This document shows positions 1 through 8,704 of a stretch of 64,000 nucleotides of DNA, piece after piece. Position numbers and translations under genes: made by a program. Origin of the DNA: a virus. Location of the stretch: the IMG/VR virus record IMGVR_UViG_3300034019_001883, positions 1 to 64,000 of that record; one strand, 5' to 3'. The notes beneath the pieces were generated by a model. That model was given only the letters and a program-made list of their open reading frames with translations. It did no database searches and was not told the origin of the DNA. Positions within the stretch are counted from its first letter, which is position 1, and each line of letters opens with the position of its first letter.

Positions 1-155
1 ATCTCAGTTATTCCGGCAACCTAACCTTAGATCTAGGCTGGATTGGCTTTAGCAACCAGTCACCCGGCTATGGATGGAACGGCGACGCTGACGACTTTCG
101 ACTCTATTCCACCGTCCTTACCCAGGCAGAAATTGCCGCTATTGCGAGTAGCTAA
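1..155 (+). CDS. C-terminal end of a LamG-like (concanavalin-fold) protein, partial
   Basis: An open frame runs in from the left edge and stops at 153-155. The last ~50 residues end with a DDFRLYSTVLTQAEI stretch, the usual closing strand of LamG / jelly-roll domains (D-D-x-R-x-Y-x-x-x-L-x-x-x-E-I). In phages such domains occur in tail or fibre proteins that bind surface glycans, so this is probably the end of a virion adhesin. The stop overlaps the next start (TAATG), so the genes are translationally coupled. Only the C-terminus is visible. Confidence 0.6.
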   Translation, partial: LSYSGNLTLDLGWIGFSNQSPGYGWNGDADDFRLYSTVLTQAEIAAIASS

Positions 156-448
156 TGAGTAAATCCCTTGTCCTTGCCTCCGGCCAACTCCAAACTACGG
201 CAATTGTCCCCGCCGTTGCCTTTCGGCCTGAGTTGCACTACAAGGAAGTCACCTACCCGAATGCAAATACTACTCGAATTAGCTATTACCCGACCAGCGC
301 CAAGACCACTGAGCTATATCGGATCACCCTCACCCGCACAAACGGGATTGTCACCGGCAGGGTGGACAACGATTACACCCAAAGTATTACCCGAACGACC
401 AGCTACACCCGTACCAACGGGATTATTTCTTCTGCGGAGGTGAGCTAA
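155..448 (+). CDS. Small threonine-rich protein, unknown
   Basis: This 97-residue protein follows the LamG-like gene with an overlapping stop/start. It is rich in Thr, Tyr and Ser and has a repeated TRTNGI phrase (near residues 60 and 86), which suggests a short beta-structured virion protein. I do not recognise the family. It has no signal peptide or membrane segment. It ends in another TAATG overlap with the next gene, whose Shine-Dalgarno (GGAGGTGAG at 437-445) lies inside it. Confidence 0.6.
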   Translation: MSKSLVLASGQLQTTAIVPAVAFRPELHYKEVTYPNANTTRISYYPTSAKTTELYRITLTRTNGIVTGRVDNDYTQSITRTTSYTRTNGIISSAEVS

Positions 449-945
449 TGCAAACTATTACCAGTGCAGCGATCCTGGGTTCTCGCTACACCAGTGGGGT
501 GCAGTATCGCCTATTCGATGGCGCTACTCTTGGTGCTTTGCAAAATCCTACCCACTTGGGCGGCGGCATCTGGCGGGCGGTGGTGCAACTACCCGACGCT
601 GGCGGCGAAGTGCGCTGGTTTGCCAACGCTGGGGCGGTGCCGCTGGGGATTGATGTGGTGGATGCGGCGCCATCCGTTAGTGTCGGTGAAAACATTGCCC
701 AGTCAATTTGGACCTACAACCAAGGCGATCGCTCCCTTTCTGGCAGCCAAGCCAATCTATTTTCTAACCTTCTATCCTTGGTGCAGGCCTTCACCCTGGG
801 GCGCCACCGCATCGACTTTGCTGCTAGTACAACCACCCAGTACAACATAGATGGCACCGTGCGACAGGTATTCAACCTCAGGGACAAGGACGGCAGCCCC
901 GCCACCAATGCTCAGACCGCCGTTGATCGGGTGCCCCAGCCATGA
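448..945 (+). CDS. Unknown phage structural-type protein
   Basis: 165 residues. A strong ribosome-binding site at 437-445 supports the ATG at 448. The N-terminal half (YRLFDGATLGAL...GGGIWRA) and the tail (IDGTVRQVFNLRDKDGSP) resemble the short beta-rich proteins that phages place beside tail fibres; the final phrase is common in such proteins. No catalytic motif is visible. It forms one transcription unit with the genes on either side of it. Confidence 0.6.
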   Translation: MQTITSAAILGSRYTSGVQYRLFDGATLGALQNPTHLGGGIWRAVVQLPDAGGEVRWFANAGAVPLGIDVVDAAPSVSVGENIAQSIWTYNQGDRSLSGSQANLFSNLLSLVQAFTLGRHRIDFAASTTTQYNIDGTVRQVFNLRDKDGSPATNAQTAVDRVPQP

Positions 946-987
946 GCCATCTTCCCGACGTCAGCAAAAAGGTAGGGAGCTAACCCC

Positions 988-1212
988 ATGCTCTACCCCC
1001 TTGGGCTAACCGGCACCCTTTACCCCCTTGGGCTACACCCTGGCTTGGTAGCCATGCTGATCAAATTTTGCCTAAACCGCCTAGCGATCGCGCCATCGCC
1101 CGCCCTTGCCCTTGCCTTGATGCCATCGCCCGCCCTTGCCCTTGCCTTGATGCCATCGCCGGCCCTCGATCTAGTCCTGGAGCAATGCGACCATGCTGTT
1201 GATACCTACTGA
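988..1212 (+). CDS. Possible repeat-bearing hydrophobic peptide (doubtful)
   Basis: 74 codons, with the end overlapping the next gene by 20 bases. The predicted peptide is built from two internal repeats: YPLGLxxxL twice, then PSPALALALM twice plus a partial third copy. Both repeats reflect DNA tandem repeats with units of 27 and 30 bases, divisible by three, which keeps the frame open. That is compatible with a real low-complexity protein but also with a slipped, non-coding spacer. I see no family. Confidence 0.3.
   Translation: MLYPLGLTGTLYPLGLHPGLVAMLIKFCLNRLAIAPSPALALALMPSPALALALMPSPALDLVLEQCDHAVDTY
994..1035 (+). repeat. 27-bp spaced direct repeat
   Basis: TACCCCCTTGGGCTA occurs at 994-1008 and again at 1021-1035, one period of 27 bases. 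Confidence 0.85.
1092..1166 (+). repeat. 30-bp tandem repeat, about 2.5 copies
   Basis: The unit beginning GCCATCGCCCGCCCTTGCCC is repeated at 1092-1121 and 1122-1151, with a partial third copy from 1152. Each copy encodes ten residues in the overlapping frame. The first copy directly follows a HIP1-type GCGATCGC. Confidence 0.9.
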
Positions 1213-1648
1213 TAGCGCCCTGGTTCTATCGGGCGATCGCTTGTACATTGGCGATACTTTTACCCTTAGCTTTAGCCTATCAGTGGAAAGCATGGAGGCT
1301 AGCTTTCGACCTAACTTGAGCCAGGTCAACCTCCGCATGATCGGCAAGCGTAACCCAGGCGACCCGGACGAGAAGGCGTTATTTGATAGCGCTCGGGCGA
1401 CTAATCCCTACTGCACGATCGCCACTGATCCACCGGTAGGCACCACCTTGAGCGGACGCATCACCATCAACGGCGCGGCGACCGCCAGCCTAAAAACCTT
1501 CAAGCCCCAACCAGAGCTAGCCAGCCCAACGACCCAGCAAGCGGTGTTGCACTTCGCCTTTACCGCCCTCTACCAAGGCGAAAGCCGCCGCAAGGTGTTA
1601 GAGACTGGTGAAATTGTATTGCGCCGCGATCGCATCGAAGATCCATGA
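1193..1648 (+). CDS. Unknown phage protein
   Basis: 151 residues starting MLLIPTDSALVLSGD. Alternating hydrophobic and polar stretches suggest an all-beta protein of the kind found in baseplate or fibre accessory proteins; there is no recognisable motif. Its stop overlaps the start of the tagged gene at 1645 (ATGA), so the two are co-translated. Confidence 0.6.
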   Translation: MLLIPTDSALVLSGDRLYIGDTFTLSFSLSVESMEASFRPNLSQVNLRMIGKRNPGDPDEKALFDSARATNPYCTIATDPPVGTTLSGRITINGAATASLKTFKPQPELASPTTQQAVLHFAFTALYQGESRRKVLETGEIVLRRDRIEDP

Positions 1649-2370
1649 TTTACTACCGTTTCTATGGATGTTTGTACGAGCACCGGGGTGATCGCCTGTG
1701 CAAGGTAGCGGTCGGCACGATGCAGACCCGTAATGGTGTCCAGTACCAGCTAAACCAAAACCATCGCTGGCAACGGATCAAAGATTTTGCTGTCCATGAG
1801 GGTGATGAGGTAGGGCGCAATGTGGCGGCATGGAAAGCGGGTAAGGTAATTGGCGGAGCGGTCGCTAACCACGCGATCGCCATGGGTGCTGACCCGATGG
1901 CCGCCCAATTGATTTCAGAAACCGTGGTGCAGGCAGGTACGGCAACAGCGCTATGGGTCGCCCAGCAAGCCCGTAAAGGCACCCTTACCGCCGAAGGGTT
2001 AGCGGCTTACTTTGTCCAACAATCAGCGGCGGCAGCCCTTGGCAAGATGGCCCACCACGAGGCAGAACATTGGTTGCATACCTACAATGCCCAAGCGATC
2101 GCCCAGCAGGTAGGACCGATCCTAGCGGGCAAGGGGGCAGGGTTAGGGACGGTTGCCACGACCGCTAAGACCAAAGCCCATACCGCCTTGGTAGACTGGG
2201 TGGTTAGCCGCGGCAAGCATGACCTAGCGATGCTGGGCAAGGTGTTTGGCCATGACCTAGCCAAGGCGGCTGACCCGCAGGCGATCGCATTGTTGTGGCA
2301 ATTGCACCAGGCTGGTATTGCCATGGCCGCTATGCAGTTGAGGTATGCCCATGATGAACATCAGCCCTGA
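1645..2370 (+). CDS. Tagged protein: N-terminal hairpin tag plus alanine-rich helical body
   Basis: 241 residues. The start, YRFYGCLYEHRGDRL...VAVG, resembles the strand segment at the start of the gene at 18626. It is followed by TRNGVQYQLNQNHRWQRI (residues ~28-45), a member of the NGVxYxLNxNxRW tag family also seen at 14333, 18626 and 26191. The body is alanine/glycine-rich and helical with His clusters (HHEAEHWLH) and no motif I recognise. It has no Q-L-x-L-F. The tag relates it to the putative virion-cargo family; the role of the body is unknown. Confidence 0.65.
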   Translation: MIYYRFYGCLYEHRGDRLCKVAVGTMQTRNGVQYQLNQNHRWQRIKDFAVHEGDEVGRNVAAWKAGKVIGGAVANHAIAMGADPMAAQLISETVVQAGTATALWVAQQARKGTLTAEGLAAYFVQQSAAAALGKMAHHEAEHWLHTYNAQAIAQQVGPILAGKGAGLGTVATTAKTKAHTALVDWVVSRGKHDLAMLGKVFGHDLAKAADPQAIALLWQLHQAGIAMAAMQLRYAHDEHQP

Positions 2371-2500
2371 ACGCGCCGAACTATTGAAGCTAAAGGCCAT
2401 GAGCGACGAGGAGCGGCTTAGTTACTTGCTAGCCCGCCACGCGCTTATCCCCCTTGGCAGCCCATTGCCGCCCATCCATCAAGTGCTATGCGAACCCTAA
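2351..2500 (+). CDS. Small unknown protein (49 aa)
   Basis: This short gene overlaps the end of the preceding gene by 20 bases and the start of the next by 13. The product, beginning MMNISPERAELLKLKAM, has a helical N-terminal half with an SDEERLSYLLARHAL helix. Tight packing with both neighbours supports it as a real gene. Start may be either of two adjacent ATG codons (2351 or 2354). Confidence 0.5.
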   Translation: MMNISPERAELLKLKAMSDEERLSYLLARHALIPLGSPLPPIHQVLCEP

Positions 2501-5500
2501 CGCCAAAGTCTAAACGCAAGCCATTGCGCCCCAAGGGTGTGTTTGATCTGGAGATCCAGCCCGGCGATCGCCTGTACTTTGTCGGCGAGGACTGTGAATT
2601 ATACCGGGGCGAACAATGCCTGGGGCGCTATGGCTACCACTGGGAGGATGAGCTAACCAAGGCGGTACAGCGCACCCAACTAGCCCTGGTGGAGGGCGAA
2701 GAAAGGCCGGTTAAGGGTCCTAATGTCACCAGCATGAAGCCGGAGGCGAAGGCACCCAAGGCACCCAAGGCACCGCCCAAGCCTGAGGAACAACCCCAAA
2801 CCGGCGAACGATGGATTACTATCCACCCCAATAAGGACAACCCGGACTCCTACGTCAGGGTGAAGATCCGCCAGCACCCGGACGGCACCGCCAGTGTCAT
2901 TGCAGGCGCCGGCGGCAAACTGAACCAGTTGCGCCTGACCAAGCTACGCAGCCCGGAGGAATGGAAAGAACGCGCCGCTGAACGCAAGCAAAAACGCCTG
3001 GAGAAAGAAGAAAAGCGCCGGGCGGAGTTAAGTGAGGGCGATCGCCAAGCAGAAGACGACGAAACCACCCAAGCCCGGGAGTACCACCGGGGCGAACGGC
3101 ACCGTAATGCCAAGGCTACTTTAGACGCCTACCAGGAGGCAGGGCTAGACCACGGGCTAACGCCGGAGCACCTAGCCGCCCTCGATACCCCCGCTAGTGC
3201 TGACACTGACCCGGAGGAAGCCAAGCAAGTCGAAGCCTTGGCACGAGAGGCGGTCCAAAAGGCGGCCGCTATCCAAAAAGCCTACGAGCAACGCCTTGTC
3301 CAAGACCACGATGCCCGGGCCGCCGCCAAGCTTGGTGATGAATCCTTGGAGGGGCTAGGTAACCCGCTCCAGCAGGACATTGACCACACCGCCTATGGCA
3401 CCGACGGTGACACCATCTCTAACCTCACCCAACTGCCTAATGGGCAATGGCTAGTCACCGGCGGCGATAAGGCGGATGCTACCTTTGACACCTGGCAGGA
3501 GGCGGCTAAATATCACCTGGGTAATGTCAACGAGTACGACGGCACCGCCGGCGATCGCAGCCAGCCCGATGACTTTTACAACCCTAAGCTATGGGTCGCT
3601 AACCCCGATGGCGTTGACTTCTCCCCTCAGCTAGCCGGGCAAATGGCGGCCCTGGCCCTGCAGCGCAAAGAGATTGATCGCTCTGATAAAGCGGCCGGTA
3701 AGGCTATCAAAAAGAAAATGCCATGGAAGCGAGAACAGGGGTTTGACATTGGTGGGGTCAGCGGCATCGACGACCAAGCCGCGATCGCTCAGTTGGACCA
3801 GGATGCCAAAACCATCGAGGATGCCCTCACCCACGGCAAGCTATTGGATATGGCGGGGCTGTTGGACCCCCAAGCGATGGCCAAACATCTACAGACCGGT
3901 GGCATGGCCCAACTTGGGGAAATCGCCTCGGACGTGCTCAAAGTTGCCCAGGTTGATCCGGCAATCATCGCCCAGATGGGCCACGATGAAGCGGCCAAGC
4001 TGATTGCCTACCAGATCCGTCAGGCGGTGGGGGATAGGGAGTATCAGGCGATCGCGGCAGCCCAGGCGGCCCACCACGGCCAATGGTCCACCGAGTACGC
4101 TAACCAAGTGATTGCCGAAAATCAACCCCGCCTGGACGCCCTGCGCGACATCCACCGCCGTATGCAGGAAATCGAAGCGGCCAAGGACGGCGACTATACC
4201 GCCGACCAATTGATTGAATTGGATACCCTCTCCTACCAGTCGGAAACATTGCAGAAGTCGTTGCAGCAATCCATCGGCACCGCCCTGGGGCAATTACAGG
4301 CCAGTGCGGCCATGACCCTGGCGCTAGAGTCCAAGCCCCGTAGCCTACGCTTTGCCGTCAAGGGTAGCCATGGCGATGTGGCCGACGTGCCCGGGCTATT
4401 GTCTACCGATGACAGCCCATCAATCTGGAGCAGCTACGGACTAACCGCTGAAGACTTTAGCCTGGAGGATGGCCCGGACGGGCAGCTGGTATCCATCGAA
4501 CCCAGCGGCATGGAAAAGCTTGCCACCGCCACCTATAACCCGGAAGACCGGGACGCCTACGAGGAAGCGATCGCCATTAAGCGCGGTGCCTACGACGAGG
4601 ACGGGTTCACTCCCGCCGGGTTTGCCTACCGCCCTGAGTCCACCTTCACCGATGTGCGGGCCGAGGCACAGCAGTTTGATACCACGTTTAACTACCAGCC
4701 GGAGATGGATGATGCCGGTGTGGAGCAGGCAATTAAACAATACCTGGGTGCCCGGGTTGCCAATGGCGACGATCCGTTGTCAGTACGCCGGGATTTATTT
4801 TCGCCGGAGCTTTACCTAAACCTTGGGCTGAACCAGGATGATGCCCTGCGGGTTAATGGGGCGGTGCAGGCGATGGACCTGAAGCTATTCGGCAAGGATG
4901 CCCCCGGGCAAGCCCAGATCCGCAACGCCTACCAAGAGCTAGGCGACCAAGCCGCCGCCGCCCAGCGTAGCGCCCGGGCGACCGATGACCTGCAAGCGCT
5001 CCACAGCCAAAACCTCAACACCGATACCGCCAAGGAAGCCGCCCACCGTGCCCTAGCCGCTATGCCCATGGCAAGGGCTGTCCTTAAGCCCATGGACCAG
5101 CTTTCTACCCAGGAACGCAAATACTTGAGGGACTATGCCATCACCGAAGTGATGGGCGAAACGCTGGAGGCACCAGCCAAGAAAGAAGCTACCCCCGAGG
5201 AGGACGTACCTCAGACCGGATCCCTATTCGACCTAGGCAGCTACGACGAACCCGGCGACAAGCCCGCCAACGACTACCGCGAACCATCCCAGTGGGACCG
5301 GTTTTGCCGCATCATGGGCGGTGAACAGAAAGCCTATGATGCCATCCGCGATCGCCTTAAGGGTAATTTCTATAGCCGTTTTGCTAGTGCCTATAGCGCC
5401 ATCGAAGGCAAGCCATTGCTGACTGGCAGCCAAACCCTCACCCATGTAGATCGCTTGGCCGCCGCCAGCCTGCCGCCGGAGGAGCGGGATGAACTACTGG

Positions 5501-7485
5501 CCCACCTGCGATCGCTGGACCAATCCGAAATGGCTCAAGCCCGTAACCGCCAAGGGGGTAAGTTTGCCGTTGAGATGGATGATTGGCTGGACAAGTACCA
5601 CGAACTAAAGGGCAAGGACCGGCAGCTAGGGCTACTCACCACCGAGACAGAACGGCAGGGCGTCGATAATACTCAATGGCAACGCACCACCCTAGGCACC
5701 CAGGCGGAGCAGGACTTAAACGATGCCCTCCAAAGCGTCCTGCCGGGCTTTGAGCAAGTCAACTCAGCGGTAAACATCTACCCCGAAGTACGCTGGAATG
5801 GTGGCTTTGTCGCCCATCAGCGCGGGCTAAAGCTACTAGAACGCCAAAAGAAGATCGGCATGCACTATAGTGCCGGTTCTGGAAAGACATCAGGGATGCT
5901 CGGTGCCTTCACCCACTTGCACAGCCAGGGTAAAGTCACCCGCACCCTGGTAGCGGTGCCCTCCGGCATCCTGGGGCAGGCGGTGGGGGAATGTGCCACC
6001 TTTCTAGAACCTGGGCAGTATAGCTACTCCGCCAATATCGGATGGGACCGGGAGAAGCGCTTAGAGGCATTGCGTAATCCCGATATGCAATTGCACTTTA
6101 CCACCCGGGAATCACTCGCCAGTGACCTATTGCACCTGGTGGAAAAACACACTGGCATCGGGGCGGAGGACTTTCAAAATACCGATGCCCGCAGCGAGGA
6201 CGATCGCCGATCGCTCCTCCTAACCGCCTTGCAAAAAGAAGGCATTGACCCCAGCAGCCTTCTATTCAGCGTTGACGAAGCCCACGACCTATCCCGCCGT
6301 CAGGGTGTATCACCGTCCCGGCGATCGCTGGTCCTTGATGCCCTGGCCTACCATAGCGCCTACCATATCAACGCCACCGGCACGCCCCTGAAAAATGACG
6401 CCTCTGAAATTGCTGACTTCCTGCAAAAGGTAGGGGCACCTGAAGTAAAGGACGTTAGTGCCTTTATGGCCCGCTATGGCAAAAATACCCAAGCAAGCCG
6501 CCGTAGCCTACAGCGATTGGTGGCAAAGTACGCCTACGCGATCGCCGTCAAGCCTACCACCAAGGACGGGCAGGAGTTATCCATGCGGATGGAGCAGCCT
6601 AAGATCGCTTTATCTGACCACCAAAAGACTCAGCGGGCAGAACTACTAAAGCACTACGACACCCTACAAGCCTGGCGGGAGCAGGAACTACCCAAGGTAA
6701 TGGCGGCTAAGCGGGAGCGGGGCGATAACTCACCCCTCAATACCAAAGACCTTGCCCATGCCTGGGAGGATGAGGGCGTTAGAGCCGCGATCGCCGTCCT
6801 GTCGCCTGAGTCCTACGGCAAGCTAGACGATGCCACCAAGCAAGTTAAGGCAGGCGGGCAGTTGCTAGGCGCCTCCGCGCTTAAGTACGCCGCCCTATCG
6901 CGGCTCTACCACCAGACTGACTACGCCAACAACGGCAAGGCGCAGCACGTCGTTAAAATGGCCGCCCAAGCCAAGGCAGACGGTAAACCCATGGTGATCT
7001 TTGCCGCCTCCGCCCAGGCCGCCCAGATGTTGCGGAACCAGCTTGCCAAGGAGGGTCACCGGGTAGGCTATATCGACGGCACCCTGGGGCCAGCGGAAAA
7101 GGACAAAGAACGCCTACGGTTCTCCCCCGTCGCCGGCGAGGATGCTGAAACCGACATTCTAGTGACCACCGACGCCGCCCAGACTGGCCTTAACCTGCAA
7201 CGGGGTAAGTTACTAGTTCACTACGATATTCCCCTCACCCAAAAGGCATGGGACCAGCGCTCAGCCCGTATCTACCGCCGGGGCCAGACCGATGACGTTG
7301 ACGTGCATACCCTAGTCGCTGATGCGCCGGAGGACGCGATCGCCCTAGCCCGAATGCAGCGCAAAGGTAGCGACAGCGAACTATTCCAGGGGGCTGATGC
7401 CACCCAGGGCCATGCTGAACTATTGGACGATACCGGACTAGCCGCCGCGATCGCGGAGTTTATGCAGGAAGATGATCCGGGTTGA
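2488..7485 (+). CDS. Giant polyvalent protein with C-terminal SF2 (DEAH-type) helicase
   Basis: 1665 residues. The N-terminus (residues ~1-60) is a divergent tag-like segment with PKGVFDLE and GDRLYFVGEDCELYRG. Around 108-160 lies WITIHPN ... GTASVIAGAGGKLN, a phrase typical of phage polyvalent proteins, then a charged coiled coil. The middle ~900 residues are helical and unassigned. The helicase occupies roughly residues 1090-1640: Walker A SAGSGKTSG, DEAH in SVDEAHDLS, motif III NATGTPLKN and motif VI QRSARIYRRGQ, i.e. an SNF2-like fold. Such proteins (Iyer and colleagues' polyvalent proteins) are thought to enter the host with phage DNA. QTGSLFDLG near residue 909 is a weak clamp-motif look-alike. 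Confidence 0.8.
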   Translation: MRTLTPKSKRKPLRPKGVFDLEIQPGDRLYFVGEDCELYRGEQCLGRYGYHWEDELTKAVQRTQLALVEGEERPVKGPNVTSMKPEAKAPKAPKAPPKPEEQPQTGERWITIHPNKDNPDSYVRVKIRQHPDGTASVIAGAGGKLNQLRLTKLRSPEEWKERAAERKQKRLEKEEKRRAELSEGDRQAEDDETTQAREYHRGERHRNAKATLDAYQEAGLDHGLTPEHLAALDTPASADTDPEEAKQVEALAREAVQKAAAIQKAYEQRLVQDHDARAAAKLGDESLEGLGNPLQQDIDHTAYGTDGDTISNLTQLPNGQWLVTGGDKADATFDTWQEAAKYHLGNVNEYDGTAGDRSQPDDFYNPKLWVANPDGVDFSPQLAGQMAALALQRKEIDRSDKAAGKAIKKKMPWKREQGFDIGGVSGIDDQAAIAQLDQDAKTIEDALTHGKLLDMAGLLDPQAMAKHLQTGGMAQLGEIASDVLKVAQVDPAIIAQMGHDEAAKLIAYQIRQAVGDREYQAIAAAQAAHHGQWSTEYANQVIAENQPRLDALRDIHRRMQEIEAAKDGDYTADQLIELDTLSYQSETLQKSLQQSIGTALGQLQASAAMTLALESKPRSLRFAVKGSHGDVADVPGLLSTDDSPSIWSSYGLTAEDFSLEDGPDGQLVSIEPSGMEKLATATYNPEDRDAYEEAIAIKRGAYDEDGFTPAGFAYRPESTFTDVRAEAQQFDTTFNYQPEMDDAGVEQAIKQYLGARVANGDDPLSVRRDLFSPELYLNLGLNQDDALRVNGAVQAMDLKLFGKDAPGQAQIRNAYQELGDQAAAAQRSARATDDLQALHSQNLNTDTAKEAAHRALAAMPMARAVLKPMDQLSTQERKYLRDYAITEVMGETLEAPAKKEATPEEDVPQTGSLFDLGSYDEPGDKPANDYREPSQWDRFCRIMGGEQKAYDAIRDRLKGNFYSRFASAYSAIEGKPLLTGSQTLTHVDRLAAASLPPEERDELLAHLRSLDQSEMAQARNRQGGKFAVEMDDWLDKYHELKGKDRQLGLLTTETERQGVDNTQWQRTTLGTQAEQDLNDALQSVLPGFEQVNSAVNIYPEVRWNGGFVAHQRGLKLLERQKKIGMHYSAGSGKTSGMLGAFTHLHSQGKVTRTLVAVPSGILGQAVGECATFLEPGQYSYSANIGWDREKRLEALRNPDMQLHFTTRESLASDLLHLVEKHTGIGAEDFQNTDARSEDDRRSLLLTALQKEGIDPSSLLFSVDEAHDLSRRQGVSPSRRSLVLDALAYHSAYHINATGTPLKNDASEIADFLQKVGAPEVKDVSAFMARYGKNTQASRRSLQRLVAKYAYAIAVKPTTKDGQELSMRMEQPKIALSDHQKTQRAELLKHYDTLQAWREQELPKVMAAKRERGDNSPLNTKDLAHAWEDEGVRAAIAVLSPESYGKLDDATKQVKAGGQLLGASALKYAALSRLYHQTDYANNGKAQHVVKMAAQAKADGKPMVIFAASAQAAQMLRNQLAKEGHRVGYIDGTLGPAEKDKERLRFSPVAGEDAETDILVTTDAAQTGLNLQRGKLLVHYDIPLTQKAWDQRSARIYRRGQTDDVDVHTLVADAPEDAIALARMQRKGSDSELFQGADATQGHAELLDDTGLAAAIAEFMQEDDPG

Positions 7486-7605
7486 CGCTGGGGGTTTTGT
7501 TTTGGGTGACTATTGCAAAATTAAAACCAGAATGCAAATCAACAATGCAGTTGTTAAAATAGTCCAATACCTGAGGTGGATTCCCTCAACTAGTTGGATT
7601 CAACT

Positions 7606-8073
7606 ATGCCCAGAAAAACGTACTCTTTCACCGAAAAGGTGAATCGCGGTCATGCCATGGAGCACATGGTCGCCTGCATGTTCCGTACTATTTGCGATTT
7701 CACTGTAACTGAGCAATATCGCACCGGCACCCATAGTACGATAGACGACGCCAAAATAGTCGTAGACGGCTATATTCACCCCTGCGAAGCATGGCCCAGG
7801 GGACTCTGCTACGAGTGCAAGGGGCAGGATGTGGCCGGAAGCGCCCACAAGCGCCTCGTTTACCATATTGAGGACGCTAAGCAAAGCGTCTACCCTGCCC
7901 CGTTGCTGTTTATCATCGACGGCGCGTTTTTTGCCAAAGACAAGGCAGGGCAAAAAACCTTTGAGTGGATGAAGAAGCAAGTGGACGGTGAAACTATTGT
8001 CGGGGTTATCAATACTTCGGAGTTAATTACGTGGTGCCAGCGGCATAAAGGGAGGCCAGGATGCTTTGCATAA
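7606..8073 (+). CDS. PD-(D/E)XK nuclease-fold protein
   Basis: 155 residues from the ATG at 7606; a TTG at 7594 is a poorer alternative. The pattern fits a PD-(D/E)XK nuclease: Glu19 in the first helix, Asp54 in IVVDGYI, then E70-C-K72 in CYECKGQ, followed by QDVAGSAHKRLVY, resembling the Q-x-V-x-G-S-x-x-x-K segment after the active site of type II restriction nucleases. It precedes, by two small genes, a Dam-family methyltransferase, so it may belong to a phage restriction-like or DNA-processing pair. Its target is unknown. It is the first gene after the giant helicase, with a ~120-base gap. Confidence 0.65.
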   Translation: MPRKTYSFTEKVNRGHAMEHMVACMFRTICDFTVTEQYRTGTHSTIDDAKIVVDGYIHPCEAWPRGLCYECKGQDVAGSAHKRLVYHIEDAKQSVYPAPLLFIIDGAFFAKDKAGQKTFEWMKKQVDGETIVGVINTSELITWCQRHKGRPGCFA

Positions 8074-8288
8074 GCCTTACTGAACTAAACGACGAAGGTT
8101 ACCCCTACGTGATTCTGCGCTATGCCCCGACTATGGAGCGGGCGATCGCGTTGTGCCAAAAATGGTCTAAAGCCAGAGCTAAATTTAACCACCTGATTGA
8201 AATTTGGAATGGCGATTACAACGACAATGAACCTGCTTATGTGATTTGCAGAGAGCCTAACCCGATAGATGAATCCGATCTAGCTTAG
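8061..8288 (+). CDS. Small unknown protein, related to the gene at 8456
   Basis: 75 residues, overlapping the nuclease gene by 13 bases. YVILRYAPTMERAIALCQKW parallels YVVIRSGESS...EALAFCCRWL in the product of 8456: a beta strand, then a helix with Cys and Trp at matching places. The two look like diverged copies of one small fold. No function can be assigned. An intrinsic terminator follows 20 bases downstream. Confidence 0.6.
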   Translation: MLCISLTELNDEGYPYVILRYAPTMERAIALCQKWSKARAKFNHLIEIWNGDYNDNEPAYVICREPNPIDESDLA

Positions 8289-8307
8289 CCTGATTAGATT
8301 CTATAGA

Positions 8308-8341
8308 CCCAGGGCAAGACTTAACCGCCCTGGGCTCTTTA
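8308..8341 (+). terminator. Intrinsic terminator
   Basis: CCCAGGGC (8308-8315) pairs perfectly with GCCCTGGG (8327-8334), followed by CTCTTTATT. It ends the nuclease and small-gene unit. Confidence 0.8.
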
Positions 8342-8377
8342 TTGGCTGAAACGATCAGCCTGCAAGGGTTTTAGCGC

Positions 8378-8457
8378 ATGTAGGGCAACCTTTTTTTTTA
8401 CTTGCCCTACATATATGGTAAGATGTAGGGCAAGTTGTTTTTTTACTTGCCCTACAT
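8378..8457 (+). promoter_or_regulatory. Two tandem hairpins, the second ending in a start codon
   Basis: ATGTAGGGCAA (8378-8388) faces CTTGCCCTACAT (8401-8412), and ATGTAGGGCAAG (8423-8434) faces CTTGCCCTACAT (8446-8457). Both loops contain a run of seven or more T. The two inverted repeats are 45 bases apart and almost identical. The start codon of the next gene (8456) lies partly inside the last arm, so folding would hide it. A duplicated operator, a translational lock or a small repeat element are all possible. Confidence 0.75.
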
Positions 8458-8704
8458 GATTTACGTCGTTATTCGGTCTGGCGAATCATCCCTTGGTGAA
8501 CCCCTTGGGGCTTACAGTGACATAGGCGAAGCTTTGGCTTTTTGCTGCCGCTGGCTGGGGATTGAGTCTCCCCAAGATTTTGTTTACGACGGCGATGAAG
8601 ATATTGCCGTTTTTGGGGTACCAATTGATGAGCCCTTAACCTATGGTGCTCATTGGCAATCTGTACTTTCTTTTGGGGAAGACGGCTATGTCAGCGCTGC
8701 CTAG
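8456..8704 (+). CDS. Small unknown protein behind duplicated hairpins
   Basis: 82 residues from the ATG that overlaps the last base pairs of the tandem hairpins. The N-terminus (MIYVVIRSGESSLGEPLGAY) and the helix EALAFCCRWLGI resemble the product of 8061. It is acidic. No Shine-Dalgarno is visible because the hairpin arm occupies that place, which suggests controlled translation. It overlaps the methyltransferase gene by 17 bases, so its translation may set that of the enzyme. Confidence 0.6.
   Translation: MIYVVIRSGESSLGEPLGAYSDIGEALAFCCRWLGIESPQDFVYDGDEDIAVFGVPIDEPLTYGAHWQSVLSFGEDGYVSAA

Noticed and set aside
1092-1166. CRISPR array
   Set aside because: The 30-bp units are directly tandem with no spacers and keep a reading frame; no cas genes nearby.
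7486-7605. Promoter in the gap after the giant helicase
   Set aside because: A TTAAAAT -10-like box is present but no -35 box at suitable distance was found.
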